Source: Clostridia bacterium (GTDB taxonomy: Bacteria; Bacillota; Clostridia; Oscillospirales; Acutalibacteraceae). Taken from it: 64,000 nt of DNA. Position numbers and translations under genes: made by a program. This document shows positions 35,355 to 45,568 of the stretch, in pieces. The stretch covers positions 1 through 64,000 of the forward strand of contig JAFWYB010000020.1 of the NCBI GenBank assembly GCA_017517865.1. Reading direction: 5' to 3'. The notes under the pieces were generated by a model that worked only from the letters and a program-made list of their open reading frames with translations, ran no database searches and had not been told where the DNA came from. Positions within the stretch are counted from its first letter, which is position 1. Each line of letters opens with the position of its first letter.

Positions 35355-36011
35355 TTACCCGAGCATTGTGAAAGGTAATGAAGTTATTTTATCAAAAAGA
35401 CCGATTATCAGTGCGGAAATATCGCTTATCGGTCCTGAAAGCACACCGAGAAAAGCAAGCGCGAGAATCACAAAAATAAGATATCTCTCATATTGCATAA
35501 TTCTGAAATAATATTTATCAGGTATAATGACACTGAGTATTCTTGAGCCGTCAAGAGGCGGTATTGGAATAAGATTGAACACCGCAAGAGAAACATTGAT
35601 TATGGCAGCGTAATAAAGCATAGAGTATACCGTATAAAGCGTTTCATTAAAACCGTCATTAAGATAAAAAACGGCATTGGAAAGAAAAACAAAAATAAAT
35701 GCCATAATTAAATTGGAAACAGGTCCGGCAAGAGATACTATTGCCATCTTAGCCTTTCTTGTTGAACGGCTGAAATATCTCATATTAACGGGCACAGCCT
35801 TAGCGTAACCGACACCGACAAAAAGCATCAGGAAGAATCCGACAGGGTCTATATGTGCCAACGGATTTAGAGTCATTCTTCCGGAAAGCTTGGCGGTTTT
35901 ATCGCCTAATCGGTATGCCGTGTAGGCGTGAGCAAACTCGTGCACCGGTAAAATACACACAGCAATAAAAACTCTTACAAGAATTTTTTCAAGAGATAAG
36001 CCGAAGAGCAT
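35355..36011 (-). CDS. Site-2 protease family (M50) membrane protein
   Basis: A 218-residue intramembrane metalloprotease of the YwhC-like short group. HEFAH (about 25-29) and the third ligand in 'PIPPLDGS' make the zinc site, spread over about five membrane segments. No PDZ domain is present. The substrate is unknown. Its ATG overlaps the prmC stop (TAATG). Confidence 0.88.
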   Translation of the reverse strand: MLFGLSLEKILVRVFIAVCILPVHEFAHAYTAYRLGDKTAKLSGRMTLNPLAHIDPVGFFLMLFVGVGYAKAVPVNMRYFSRSTRKAKMAIVSLAGPVSNLIMAFIFVFLSNAVFYLNDGFNETLYTVYSMLYYAAIINVSLAVFNLIPIPPLDGSRILSVIIPDKYYFRIMQYERYLIFVILALAFLGVLSGPISDISALIIGLFDKITSLPFTMLG

Positions 36012-36868
36012 TAGTTTTTTCTCCTTCCGATTACAATTCTGTTTATATTATTATAATCCTTAACAACGGTACTGTCAAACCCGTTTTTGTCGAATATTTC
36101 TGAAATATCCTCTGACTGATCTTCTCCGCACTCAAATGCAAAGAAACCGCCCGACTTAAGCTTTGATTTCCACACCGAAACAATGTATCTGTAAAAATCA
36201 AGTCCGTCATCACCACCGTCAAGAGCCATTATCGGCTCTCTGAGCACCTCACACTGCAAAGAGGCAATATCTGCTTTTCTGATATACGGAGGGTTGCTTA
36301 CTATTGTATCCGCACAAGGCAGATTTGCAAAGGATTCGATGTTGAAAATGTCGTCATTTATGGTTTTTACGCCGTTTTCACCGCAAAGAAGCATATTATT
36401 CTTTACGAGGTAAGAAAAGGCGTCAGGACTTTTTTCCACTGCATAAACGTCGCATCCCGGCAATAAAAGCTTGAGCGTAACGGCAATACAGCCGCTTCCG
36501 GAGCAAAGGTCATATATAACTGTGTCACCACGGCTTCTAAGCATATCTGCAACGGCTTCACACAGCTGCTCCGTTTCGGGTCTCGGAATCAGAACACCCT
36601 CCCCTACCTTGTAGGTTCTTCCCATAAAGTCCCATTCACCGATAATATACTGCAAAGGCTCGCCGGTAATGCGTCTTACTATAAGCTTATCCAGTAGCCC
36701 GACAAGCTCATCACAGAAATCACTGTGGCGCTTCAATATAAAATCTGTTTCTGTAAGCTGAAAAAGATGTTTTATAAGCTCCTTTGCTTCAAAACAACCG
36801 TTTTCAACGCCCGCGTCATTTAGCATTCTTGCAGCATTTATGTAAATTTCATTAAGCTTCATCGTCAT
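36011..36868 (-). CDS. prmC: Peptide chain release factor N5-glutamine methyltransferase
   Basis: A 285-residue SAM-dependent enzyme that methylates the GGQ glutamine of release factors. The catalytic SNPPYI motif and an upstream SAM loop 'DLCSGSGCIAV' are present. I chose the ATG at 36868 with GAGGAA upstream; it overlaps the DUF1385 gene. prfA, the usual partner, does not follow here. Confidence 0.92.
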   Translation of the reverse strand: MTMKLNEIYINAARMLNDAGVENGCFEAKELIKHLFQLTETDFILKRHSDFCDELVGLLDKLIVRRITGEPLQYIIGEWDFMGRTYKVGEGVLIPRPETEQLCEAVADMLRSRGDTVIYDLCSGSGCIAVTLKLLLPGCDVYAVEKSPDAFSYLVKNNMLLCGENGVKTINDDIFNIESFANLPCADTIVSNPPYIRKADIASLQCEVLREPIMALDGGDDGLDFYRYIVSVWKSKLKSGGFFAFECGEDQSEDISEIFDKNGFDSTVVKDYNNINRIVIGRRKN

Positions 36869-37832
36869 CTGATTCCTCATCGGGTAGCACTGCCTTAAAT
36901 GCTTCGAGGGCAACCTCTATCATATCATCATCCGGCTCCCTGGTAGTAAGCCTCTGCATCCACAAGCCGGGAGCGGCAAGTATTTTAACAAGAAGATTAT
37001 CGTGTCTGCCTGCATATTTTATAAACTCATAACTGAGGCCTGTAATTAAGGGCAAAATAAGAAGCTTGACACCCATCCACAAAACGGTGTTTGAATGTAA
37101 TGTGGTAGTTACAGAGATTATTGACGAAATAATAACACTTATAATAATAATTACAAAAATAAAGCTTGTGCCGCATCTCGGGTGAAACCTTGACTGCTTT
37201 TTTACGTTCTCTACTGTAAGCTCAAGGCCGTTTTCATAGCAGAAAATAGTTTTATGCTCAGCACCGTGATACATAAAGGTGCGTTTGATATCCTTCATAA
37301 GCGAAACGAGTGCTATATACGCAACGAAAATTGTCATTCTGATTATACCCTCAAAGAGTGCCCTGAAGTCTGCAACAGCACCGTCGGTTAAATTGTTAAG
37401 AAGGTTGACAGCCGCAGTAGGAAGATAGAAAAACAGCAGAAAGGCAAGTCCTACCCCTATAACGGAAGCAACACCGGTAATGACATTCATTACCTTTTTG
37501 TTTATATGCTCAGAAAGCCATTTATCAAGCTTTGAGGATCCCTCATCAGAGCTGTCAAGATCCTCAAGACCGGATTTTTCCGCCGAAAGCATAAGGCATT
37601 TATAACCGAAGGTCATTGATTCAATATAATTGACAACACCTCTGATAAGCGGCCATCCGAGAAATTTAATTTTATCTTTTATATGCTTAACTTCAAGCTT
37701 TTCGGTATCAATGCCGCCATCCGGGCATCTTACCGAAACGGCAGCGCCCGAGGGTCCCTGCATCATTATTCCTTCTATAAGCGCCTGTCCGCCTATAGAT
37801 AGCTTGCAGCATTTATTGTCTTTTTTACTCAT
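36852..37832 (-). CDS. DUF1385 (YqhQ-like) membrane protein
   Basis: A 326-residue protein with the conserved N-terminal 'IGGQALIEGIMM' and 'YHGAEHKTI' motifs and about four membrane segments. DUF1385 proteins commonly sit beside prmC/prfA in Firmicutes; the function is unknown. The ATG at 37832 with AAGGAG seven bases upstream overlaps the end of the histidine kinase gene. Confidence 0.88.
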   Translation of the reverse strand: MSKKDNKCCKLSIGGQALIEGIMMQGPSGAAVSVRCPDGGIDTEKLEVKHIKDKIKFLGWPLIRGVVNYIESMTFGYKCLMLSAEKSGLEDLDSSDEGSSKLDKWLSEHINKKVMNVITGVASVIGVGLAFLLFFYLPTAAVNLLNNLTDGAVADFRALFEGIIRMTIFVAYIALVSLMKDIKRTFMYHGAEHKTIFCYENGLELTVENVKKQSRFHPRCGTSFIFVIIIISVIISSIISVTTTLHSNTVLWMGVKLLILPLITGLSYEFIKYAGRHDNLLVKILAAPGLWMQRLTTREPDDDMIEVALEAFKAVLPDEESDDDEA

Positions 37833-39246
37833 AATCTGACTCCTTTGTATATAACGGGAGCTCAACCGTAACAGTCGTACCTTTACCGTGGACGCTGTAA
37901 ATGTCGAAGCTGCCGTTATGCATTTTTATTATTTCATCAACAACCGCAAGACCGATACCCGTACCTCTTACAGTGTTGTTAGCTTTGAAAAACTTTTCCT
38001 TTACGTGAGCAATATCCTTACTTTCTATGCCGCACCCCGTATCAGCAACGGTTATTCTGACACCCTTTTTAACCTTTTCGACCAAAACATTGATTTTACC
38101 GCCCGGTGCAGTATATTTGAACGCATTGTCAAGTATATTAACAAGCACCTGCCTTATTTTATCACTGTCAGCATAAACAAAAAGCTTACCGTGTCTGAAA
38201 GAAAGATCAAAATCATACCCTTCGTTGTCTGCTTTCTGTTTGTATATAAGGCATGCACCGTTTACGGCAGATATAATATCAAGTTTTTCTTTCAGTACGG
38301 TCATGCCGCCGTTTTGTATTCTCGAAAAATTAAGCAGATCTTCAACCATTACAGATAGCCTTGCGGTTTCTTCAACAATGACACCTAAGCCCTTTTTCTG
38401 AAGCTCAGTGTCACCGTCAATGTTTATCAGTGTTTCGCCCCACCCCTTTATAGCTGTGAGCGGAGTTCTTATCTCGTGCGAAACTGTTGAAATAAAATCG
38501 TTTTTCATCTCATCAATCCTGCTCAGCCTATCAGCCATATCTGTGATTGACGTTGCAAGCTCGCCTATTTCATCATCCTTTTCAGATTCAATCTTAACAT
38601 CAAAGTTTCCATTGGCTATTTCCTTTGTAATCTGATTGATTTTCTGCAGAGGATTAACAATTGAGGAAATAAAATATCCGCCGGACATTGAAAACAAAAG
38701 AATGACCAAAATCATTACAACGATAACAAGCATGGTGAACACTGCAAACTGAGCATCTATGTCGCGCATTGAAATCATATATCTCAAAGCGCCGTAAACA
38801 TTGTCTTTTTCATCACGCAGAATATATGTTACGGCAGTAACGTGCTCACCGGAATCAAGCATAGTGAGGCTCGAACCGATTCTGCTTTCAGAATAAAGAG
38901 CCTCTATATAGTCATCGTAAACCTTATCCTCATATTCGCTGAATCCGCTTGATGAAACAATCATTTTTCCGTTACGGTCAAGCACCCATACCTCCATAAT
39001 ATCTTTATGAAGGAACGTATCTGTAAACTCAGCAGCGGCTATTGCAAAGCTTTCTTCATCTGAAAGGCTGTAAGGCAAAAAATATGTATCAACAGACCTT
39101 GTTATTCTTGCTCTTATATTTTGTTCAACAGTATTGTGATATCTGTTATATACAGTGTAAAGTATAATAGCTGAGCACACAAGAAGCACTGCAATTATTG
39201 AAGCAAGTATGTTCTTTGCCCATCTGCGTTTAATTGAATGCTTCAT
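37825..39246 (-). CDS. Sensor histidine kinase
   Basis: A 473-residue membrane kinase. Two membrane helices (about 12-34 and 170-192) flank an extracellular sensor of about 135 residues, then a HAMP linker, a HisKA domain with the phosphorylated His in 'VSHEIRTPLT', and an ATPase domain with 'NAFKYT' and 'GTGIGLAV'. The arrangement resembles WalK/PhoR-type kinases but lacks a PAS domain. It lies 19 bases after its regulator. Confidence 0.9.
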   Translation of the reverse strand: MKHSIKRRWAKNILASIIAVLLVCSAIILYTVYNRYHNTVEQNIRARITRSVDTYFLPYSLSDEESFAIAAAEFTDTFLHKDIMEVWVLDRNGKMIVSSSGFSEYEDKVYDDYIEALYSESRIGSSLTMLDSGEHVTAVTYILRDEKDNVYGALRYMISMRDIDAQFAVFTMLVIVVMILVILLFSMSGGYFISSIVNPLQKINQITKEIANGNFDVKIESEKDDEIGELATSITDMADRLSRIDEMKNDFISTVSHEIRTPLTAIKGWGETLINIDGDTELQKKGLGVIVEETARLSVMVEDLLNFSRIQNGGMTVLKEKLDIISAVNGACLIYKQKADNEGYDFDLSFRHGKLFVYADSDKIRQVLVNILDNAFKYTAPGGKINVLVEKVKKGVRITVADTGCGIESKDIAHVKEKFFKANNTVRGTGIGLAVVDEIIKMHNGSFDIYSVHGKGTTVTVELPLYTKESDYE

Positions 39247-39265
39247 CACTGCACCTCCTTAATGA

Positions 39266-39967
39266 TTATTCCATCCAGCAGTAGCCCTGGCCCCAGACGG
39301 TAATAAGATGCCTCGGATTAGAGGGGTCATCCTCAAGCTTGAGCCTTAATCTTCTGATGTTAACATCAACAACCTTATCGTCACCGAAATAAGGCTCTCC
39401 CCAAACCATATTCAATATGTGTTTGCGATCTATTGAGGAGCCCGGCTGATTGAAAAAGCATTCAAGTATCTGAAATTCAATCTGAGTAAGCTCAATGGTC
39501 TTTTCTTTATAAATTACGTTATGTTTTTTAAGATCGAGAACATATTCTCCCAGCGTAATTGCATCACCTGAGGCGGTTTTAAGAAGCTCCTTGCTGTATT
39601 CAACCCTTCTGTACAGTGATTCGATGCGTGCAACGAGCTCAGAGGGAGAAAAAGGCTTTGAAACATAATCGTCAGCGCCCGCTCTGAATCCCTCAACCTT
39701 ATCCTGCTCCTGGGTTTTTGCCGTTAAAAATATAATGCCGACGTTGGAATTTTTGCCTCTGATATGTGAACACACATCAACTCCGTTGACCTCGGGCATC
39801 ATTATATCAAGCAGTGCAATATCAATTATATCTGCATTATCTTCATACAATTCTATAGCCCGAGCTCCGTTTTCGGCTTCGATTGCATTGAAGCCGGCGA
39901 TTTTTAAATTTATAACAATAAAATCTCTTATAGAGCTTTCGTCTTCTGCTACCAAAACGGTTCTCAT
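39266..39967 (-). CDS. OmpR/PhoB-family response regulator
   Basis: A 233-residue regulator with a receiver domain (phospho-acceptor Asp in 'ALLDIMMPEVNG', acidic pair in 'AEDESS', and Lys in 'VSKPFSPSEL') and a C-terminal winged helix ('VDVNIRRLRLKLED'). The ATG at 39967 has AAAGGTG upstream. It follows the propeller-like protein gene by 16 bases and precedes the kinase. Confidence 0.92.
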   Translation of the reverse strand: MRTVLVAEDESSIRDFIVINLKIAGFNAIEAENGARAIELYEDNADIIDIALLDIMMPEVNGVDVCSHIRGKNSNVGIIFLTAKTQEQDKVEGFRAGADDYVSKPFSPSELVARIESLYRRVEYSKELLKTASGDAITLGEYVLDLKKHNVIYKEKTIELTQIEFQILECFFNQPGSSIDRKHILNMVWGEPYFGDDKVVDVNIRRLRLKLEDDPSNPRHLITVWGQGYCWME

Positions 39968-39983
39968 TACTGTCACCTTTCTT

Positions 39984-41312
39984 TTAAACAATGATTATTC
40001 TGTCAAGAGTCACCCTGTTGATCAGAATTTTTCGGTCGGTATAGTTGACCTTATAAAACAGCTTACCTTTGTCGGTTCTCTTAAGAAGCTTATAATTTAA
40101 CGAAAGCGAATCCTCTTCTGCCTGAGCAGTAACATACTTCAACTCAAATAAAGGAACGTCGTTCATTGAATCCGTGAGATAGAAATATATTGCACCTTCC
40201 GGATAATTATTCTCAATTGTCAGTGCATCAAGCCAATCCTCACTGAGCATAATCCTGAATTCATTATTAGCATATATCATCTGATTTGCAACAACGTGAT
40301 ACTCTTTGCCGTCAACATTAAGCCACCTGATTACGGATTGCGGCTGCGCATCACTGTTTTTGTCTGAAATAACCTTACTGTTTTCAAGTGTAATCTCTAT
40401 CGGTATGTCAATAAGACCGTCACTGTTAACATCTTCACAGCCGATATTTGTCATTCTTGTTGAAAGCACGCTGATTTTACCGTCAGAAGATAGTTTTTCG
40501 AGTGTGCCGTGTTCTTCGGAAAAATAAATACACTCCGTCACAACACCGGAATCAATTTTATATCCGTCAACAAACATTCTTGTAAACCCGTAAAGCTCCG
40601 AAACATCGTAAGAAAAATTCATAACGGAATAGACGGAAGAATCAAGATTGATAGTTGCTCTTCTGACAATTTGTTCTCCGTCAAAAGAATCAAAGGAAAG
40701 CTGCATATAAGACGGTGTGGCGTCAACGTTTTCAAACACTGCGATATCATCAACGCTGTCACCGTCAATATCAAGTGATTGAAAATCAGAATACTGAACC
40801 GAGTATATTTTTTCAAGCTCACCATTATTATTCAAAGGCAGCTTATAAACCGAAAGATTTCTCGACAAATCATTCTGATATATAGCCCAACCTACAAGAA
40901 TTTCTTCAATTCCGTCACTGTCAAGGTCGGAAAACTCAACCTGATGTATTTCGCTATATGCACTTTCAACATCGGCAACAGAAATCCACTGCTGATTGAT
41001 TTTCGCCATATAGTTCATTCTTACAATGTCAAGAGCATCGTCAGTTGAATAAAATACAACAACCTCATCCTGCAAATCACCGTTGAAATCATTAAAGATA
41101 AATGCAGCTCTGTAATCTCCGCTAATGGGTACACGCATCTTATATTTCTTTTCAACCGCTTCTTCGAAGGCAAGCTGAATCTCATGATTTTCTCCATCTG
41201 ACATAGGAGGCTTCATAAGCGATTCAACGGGCTCAAAGCTTATAAGACATACTGCTGTTATCACAACGGCAAGCAGAGCAACAATAGCAAAAGCTGTATA
41301 ATATTTTCGCAT
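39984..41312 (-). CDS. Membrane-anchored protein with Asp-rich FG-GAP-like repeats
   Basis: A 442-residue protein with an N-terminal membrane segment (about 5-25) and an exported remainder. Asp-rich loops occur at about 75 (DFNGDLQDE), 129 (DLDSDGIEE), 181 (DIDGDSVDD) and 298 (DVNSDGLID), spaced as in VCBS/FG-GAP beta-propellers that bind calcium. I do not recognise a characterised family. It is 16 bases ahead of the response regulator with strong AGGAGG, so it could be a sensory partner of the two-component system; that is inference. Confidence 0.7.
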   Translation of the reverse strand: MRKYYTAFAIVALLAVVITAVCLISFEPVESLMKPPMSDGENHEIQLAFEEAVEKKYKMRVPISGDYRAAFIFNDFNGDLQDEVVVFYSTDDALDIVRMNYMAKINQQWISVADVESAYSEIHQVEFSDLDSDGIEEILVGWAIYQNDLSRNLSVYKLPLNNNGELEKIYSVQYSDFQSLDIDGDSVDDIAVFENVDATPSYMQLSFDSFDGEQIVRRATINLDSSVYSVMNFSYDVSELYGFTRMFVDGYKIDSGVVTECIYFSEEHGTLEKLSSDGKISVLSTRMTNIGCEDVNSDGLIDIPIEITLENSKVISDKNSDAQPQSVIRWLNVDGKEYHVVANQMIYANNEFRIMLSEDWLDALTIENNYPEGAIYFYLTDSMNDVPLFELKYVTAQAEEDSLSLNYKLLKRTDKGKLFYKVNYTDRKILINRVTLDRIIIV

Positions 41313-41331
41313 ATAAACCTCCTTTGATTAT

Positions 41332-42843
41332 TTAAAAAACTAATATCGGTGTAATATCAAGCTTATCAAATCTGTTTAAAAACGCTATAAAATCCGATGC
41401 TATTTTTCTCACACCTCCGGCTACATCACTTTCGATATTAAGCGGCATAATCGGATCGTGCACACTGAGTCTGAGCAACAGCCAACCCTTTTTATCATCA
41501 GAATCGAAATATATCCTAATACCCTCACGGTTATCGTCTGCTATTCGCCAACCGTCTTTATCTGTGGCGTATTTTTCAAGCTCTGAAATAACCGTATTTC
41601 CGTACTCGGCAAAGTCGGCTACACCGATTCTGAATCTGAATTCCTTCTCTTCGGCAGGATCTCTCAGCTCACTGATGAGCGAATTGATGCTTTTGCCTTC
41701 TTTTCCGAGCTGTGCCATTTTTATAATTATTTTAGTAATAAGATATGCGCCGTCATCAAGATAATAGTTTTCTCTGAATGCGGCATGACCTGAGGTTTCA
41801 ATTGCAAGCGGACAATTGATTCCGTTATTCTGGAGCCTTATCTGCTCGTTAATTACGTTGCGGTAACCTCGCTTGAATCTGTAATGTATACCGCCGAGCT
41901 TATTATTTATAAAATCAGTAAGTCCGGTTGAGGTTACACTGTCGGTAACAATCGTACCGCCGTCGTTATTTTCAAGAGCAATAATAGAGGCAAGTGCAAC
42001 CAGCCTGTTTCTGTTTATTTCCTTACCGCTTTTATCTACACAACCGGCTCTGTCAACATCAGTGTCAAATATAATTCCTAAATCTGCACCGTTTTCAACG
42101 GTAGCTCTGCAAATGCTTTCCATGGCGGCTTTATTTTCAGGATTAGGCGCGTGATTGGGAAACATTCCGTCCTTATCAAGATAACAGCTTCCGCTTATAT
42201 CGGCGCCGAGAGGCTCAAGCACATCGGTAGCATAGAAGCCTCCCACACCGTTTCCCGCATCAACGATTATCTTATATCCGTTCAGCGGATGCTCATAATC
42301 CTCAGCATTAACGCCCCTGCAGATCATATCTCTGAGTCTTTTCGCATAAAGGGTCATATAATCACAGTTAATTACATTAGCCAATTTGTTTTTACACTCA
42401 AAGGGTTCAACGGCAAGCTCGGTTATTCTGACGATATCACTGCCGTCAAGTCCGCCGTTTACGGTGAAAAACTTAAGTCCGTTTTTATTAAAGGGATGAT
42501 GGCTTGCAGTTATCTGAATTGCCGCCGCAAAGCCCATATCAACTGTTGACATAAACATAGCGGGTGTTGAAGCATAAGAGCAGTCATAAACCTCGTAATC
42601 AAATTCACCGAGAGCTCTGATAATGCTATCCTTTATTCGCTGAGCCGAAATTCTGGAATCGTGACCAACGGCAATTTTTCTGTTTTTGTTGTAGTTGTTT
42701 TCTTCGAGCCATCTGCAAAAACCTACGGTAAGATCAAATACAGCTCTGTCTGTCAGTTCAACAGGCTCACCCTCAACACCCTCCGTGGCAGTACCGCGTA
42801 TATCGGTTCCGCTCTTAAGAAAAGAATAGATATTTTTATTCAT
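41332..42843 (-). CDS. Phosphoglucomutase/phosphomannomutase family enzyme
   Basis: A 503-residue alpha-D-phosphohexomutase. The active Ser lies in 'TASHHPFNKNG', the metal loop is 'DTDVDRAG', and the sugar-specificity loop 'ETSGHAAF' follows. It interconverts hexose 1- and 6-phosphates; glucose or mannose preference cannot be told. The start ATG at 42843 has AAGGGTG upstream and overlaps the DUF2461 gene. Confidence 0.88.
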   Translation of the reverse strand: MNKNIYSFLKSGTDIRGTATEGVEGEPVELTDRAVFDLTVGFCRWLEENNYNKNRKIAVGHDSRISAQRIKDSIIRALGEFDYEVYDCSYASTPAMFMSTVDMGFAAAIQITASHHPFNKNGLKFFTVNGGLDGSDIVRITELAVEPFECKNKLANVINCDYMTLYAKRLRDMICRGVNAEDYEHPLNGYKIIVDAGNGVGGFYATDVLEPLGADISGSCYLDKDGMFPNHAPNPENKAAMESICRATVENGADLGIIFDTDVDRAGCVDKSGKEINRNRLVALASIIALENNDGGTIVTDSVTSTGLTDFINNKLGGIHYRFKRGYRNVINEQIRLQNNGINCPLAIETSGHAAFRENYYLDDGAYLITKIIIKMAQLGKEGKSINSLISELRDPAEEKEFRFRIGVADFAEYGNTVISELEKYATDKDGWRIADDNREGIRIYFDSDDKKGWLLLRLSVHDPIMPLNIESDVAGGVRKIASDFIAFLNRFDKLDITPILVF

Positions 42844-43540
42844 ATAAATCACCCTTTTTATAAATGTTTTCCGTTACCTGCAGCAAAAATTTATACATCG
42901 GCGCAAATGCCCTTATTGCATAAGTAAGCTCTTGCTTAATACTGCCGTCGTAAAGCTTTTCAACATCATAGCCGTTATAAATAAACATCATATTTTTACA
43001 GTTATAGTATTTTCTGAGCGATTTGTCGATTGACTCAGTGCCCGGCTTTTCTTTTTTGTAAGACTCAAGACAGCATATTGCACCCGTAATCTCAATCATT
43101 CTCAGTGCATCTTTAAAAGACTGCTGATTTTCAAGCAAGTGACTTCTGAACTGCTCAAGATAATCTGCATCCGTTCTGAACATCCCAACGCCGTAGCTGT
43201 AAGTGCCGGGATAAATTTCAAACCACATACACGGCTGATAATTCCAGCTGTGCTTATCGCGCATAAACATACACCATACATTTTCGCGGTAAAGATGCTT
43301 GTTTTTAGAAAAACGCGTATCACGTCTGATTCTCGAAACCATTTTTGTCGGTATAAGATTCATAAGCGGATCAATACTATAAAGCTCCTCAGATAAATCA
43401 CCTGCAAGATTTCTCATAGGAACGATAGCTGCATTTTTAATATCCTCTTTTACACTTTCATAAAAATCCTTGCTGTCGTTAAACCTGTTAAGTTCAAGCA
43501 GCATAAAGCTTTCAGGCGTAAAGCCTTTGAATCCGTTCAT
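42836..43540 (-). CDS. DUF2461 (TIGR02453) family protein
   Basis: A 234-residue soluble protein with 'FKGFTPESF' and the conserved 'RDTRFSKNKHLYREN' segment of DUF2461/TIGR02453. The function is unknown. Its ATG overlaps the stop of the PLP enzyme, and its end overlaps the phosphohexomutase start, so it is translated in a tightly coupled chain. Confidence 0.82.
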   Translation of the reverse strand: MNGFKGFTPESFMLLELNRFNDSKDFYESVKEDIKNAAIVPMRNLAGDLSEELYSIDPLMNLIPTKMVSRIRRDTRFSKNKHLYRENVWCMFMRDKHSWNYQPCMWFEIYPGTYSYGVGMFRTDADYLEQFRSHLLENQQSFKDALRMIEITGAICCLESYKKEKPGTESIDKSLRKYYNCKNMMFIYNGYDVEKLYDGSIKQELTYAIRAFAPMYKFLLQVTENIYKKGDLYE

Positions 43541-44811
43541 TACATTACATCCTTATCAAGAACTTTCAGAACCTCCTGAGCTGCATACATAACAGCAATT
43601 TTGGCACTGTGGAAATTTAGTCCGCCCTGAAGCCACACAGCAAAGGGTTCGCGCAGCGGCGCGTCCGCTGAAAGCTCAATTGAAGAGCCCAATGTAAAAG
43701 CACCGGCCGACATAATAACCTTGTTGTCGTAGCCCGGCATATCCCACGGCTCAGGCGTAACGAATGAGTCAACAGGAGCACCTTTCTGAAGCCCCTGACA
43801 AAAGGCAATGAGCAAATCCTCTCTTCCGAGCTTTACAGCTTCGATAATATCGTGTCTGTCTTCAAATGCTTCAGGTGTCGAGCCGAAGCCGAGAAGCTTC
43901 ATTATTTCTGATGTGAACACAGCAGTTTTAAGTGCTTCTCCGACAACATGAGGTCCGTTGAATATTCCCATATAAAGCTCTCTGCTCTGACCGAGTGTTG
44001 CACCAACCTCTCTGCCAAGTCCGGGAGTAGTCATTCTGTAAGCACACATCTCAACATATTTACTTTTGCCTGCAATATAGCCGCCGGTTTTTGCAATACC
44101 GCCGCCGGGATTTTTAATGAGTGAACCGGCAATAATATCAGCCCCTACATCAGTTGGCTCTAACTTTTCAGTCCATTCTCCGTAGCAGTTATCTACCATT
44201 ACCATAGTGCCCTCATACCTATGAGCAATATCAACAACTTTTTTGATTTCAGCAACGGAAACGGTAGGTCTGAGGCTATAGCCTCTTGAACGCTGAATAT
44301 AGACCATTTTAACCGGTCCGTTTCTTAATCTTTCTTCAATCTTTTCATAATCAATTCTTCCGTCTTCACCGAGTGCAACCTCATCGTATTTGATGCCGTA
44401 ATTTCTGAGTGAGCCCATGTTTTCATTTTCAGTTGAACCTACACCGATAACGGGAAGAATAGTATCATAAGGTCTGCCGGTAACGCTGAGCATAACATTA
44501 CCGGGTCTGAGCACACCGAAAAGTGCAACGGTAAGAGTATGAGTACCGCAGGTAAAGTTGTGCCTTACAAGAGCATCCTCGGCACCGACAGCCTGTGCAA
44601 ATACCCGGTCAATTATTTCACGTCCTCTGTCGTTGTAGCCGTAGCCCGTACTTTCGGCAAAAATACTTTCAGAAACGTTGTTATCTATAAAAGCCTTAAG
44701 CATTTTCTGCTGATTATATTCAGTTACCTCGTCAAGAGAAGCAAATCGAGGGCTGATATTTTTGAGAGCCTGTTCTGAGTATTTCTTTATTCTTTCGTCA
44801 AATTTAAACAT
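43540..44811 (-). CDS. YnbB/methionine gamma-lyase family PLP enzyme
   Basis: A 423-residue fold-type I PLP enzyme of PF06838, often called aluminium-resistance protein. The PLP Lys is in 'GGGIAKTGGYI', with 'MVMVDNCYGE' as the Asp motif. The reaction of this family is not firmly established. It overlaps the GNAT gene by eight bases. Confidence 0.85.
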   Translation of the reverse strand: MFKFDERIKKYSEQALKNISPRFASLDEVTEYNQQKMLKAFIDNNVSESIFAESTGYGYNDRGREIIDRVFAQAVGAEDALVRHNFTCGTHTLTVALFGVLRPGNVMLSVTGRPYDTILPVIGVGSTENENMGSLRNYGIKYDEVALGEDGRIDYEKIEERLRNGPVKMVYIQRSRGYSLRPTVSVAEIKKVVDIAHRYEGTMVMVDNCYGEWTEKLEPTDVGADIIAGSLIKNPGGGIAKTGGYIAGKSKYVEMCAYRMTTPGLGREVGATLGQSRELYMGIFNGPHVVGEALKTAVFTSEIMKLLGFGSTPEAFEDRHDIIEAVKLGREDLLIAFCQGLQKGAPVDSFVTPEPWDMPGYDNKVIMSAGAFTLGSSIELSADAPLREPFAVWLQGGLNFHSAKIAVMYAAQEVLKVLDKDVM

Positions 44812-45568
44812 TGTAACACCTTTTTATATAAGCAATTTTATCTGTTTCCGTAAATCCTATATGTTCATAAAAACCCTGTGCTGATTCATTCAGTGCAATC
44901 ACATACACTTCCTTGTCCTCGTGCTTCAGTTCCTCTGCCAAGGCAGTAACAATATGCTTACCAAAACCCGTTCCTCTTAAGTCTTTCCTGCATGAAACAC
45001 CGCTGATTACAGCACTGTTATATGTTTCCGCAGAAGTAACAGCAGTAGCGGCAATGCGACTGTTATCCCTGATACACTTTCCCCTGGCAAAGCCTCTGTT
45101 CTGTCTGTATTTAAAATCAGAGAGAAATGATAGATACGCGTCACGCTCAGAAGAAAACGAGCCGGGAATCGAAGAGCTGATAAGCGAATATGCTTCAGAA
45201 ATATCTTCATCACATAAATCATCCACAAGCTCCGAAACTACATTTTTGCCGCTATAGACATAAGCTTTTTTCAGCTCATATTCATATATTCCGAGCTTTC
45301 TGACCGAATCGGAACCGGTTACAAGATTACAACAGCCTACGGCATCGAGAAATTCGTTTATTTCACCGAAATCAGCATCTGACGACGCAACAAGCGTAAA
45401 CACATCTTCAAAGCGCGATATCAAAGCGTTGTTGCTTGCCCAGATATCAACAAAGGATTTATCAAAGCCGTAAGAAAGTGCATAACATATTATTCTTGTG
45501 CCGAGGACAGAGCCTTTTCCAAGCTCCGATATTATCTCTGTATCCTTTTCACAAAGCAGCTTAAGCAT
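44804..45568 (-). CDS. GNAT-family N-acetyltransferase
   Basis: A 254-residue protein whose C-terminal half is a GNAT domain with the acetyl-CoA loop 'RKDLRGTGFGKHI' and a final 'NESAQGFYEHIGF'. The N-terminal half is of unknown type. The ATG at 45568, with GAGGA upstream and inside the end of the M42 gene, is preferred over a GTG five codons earlier. The substrate is unknown. Confidence 0.8.
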   Translation of the reverse strand: MLKLLCEKDTEIISELGKGSVLGTRIICYALSYGFDKSFVDIWASNNALISRFEDVFTLVASSDADFGEINEFLDAVGCCNLVTGSDSVRKLGIYEYELKKAYVYSGKNVVSELVDDLCDEDISEAYSLISSSIPGSFSSERDAYLSFLSDFKYRQNRGFARGKCIRDNSRIAATAVTSAETYNSAVISGVSCRKDLRGTGFGKHIVTALAEELKHEDKEVYVIALNESAQGFYEHIGFTETDKIAYIKRCYNV

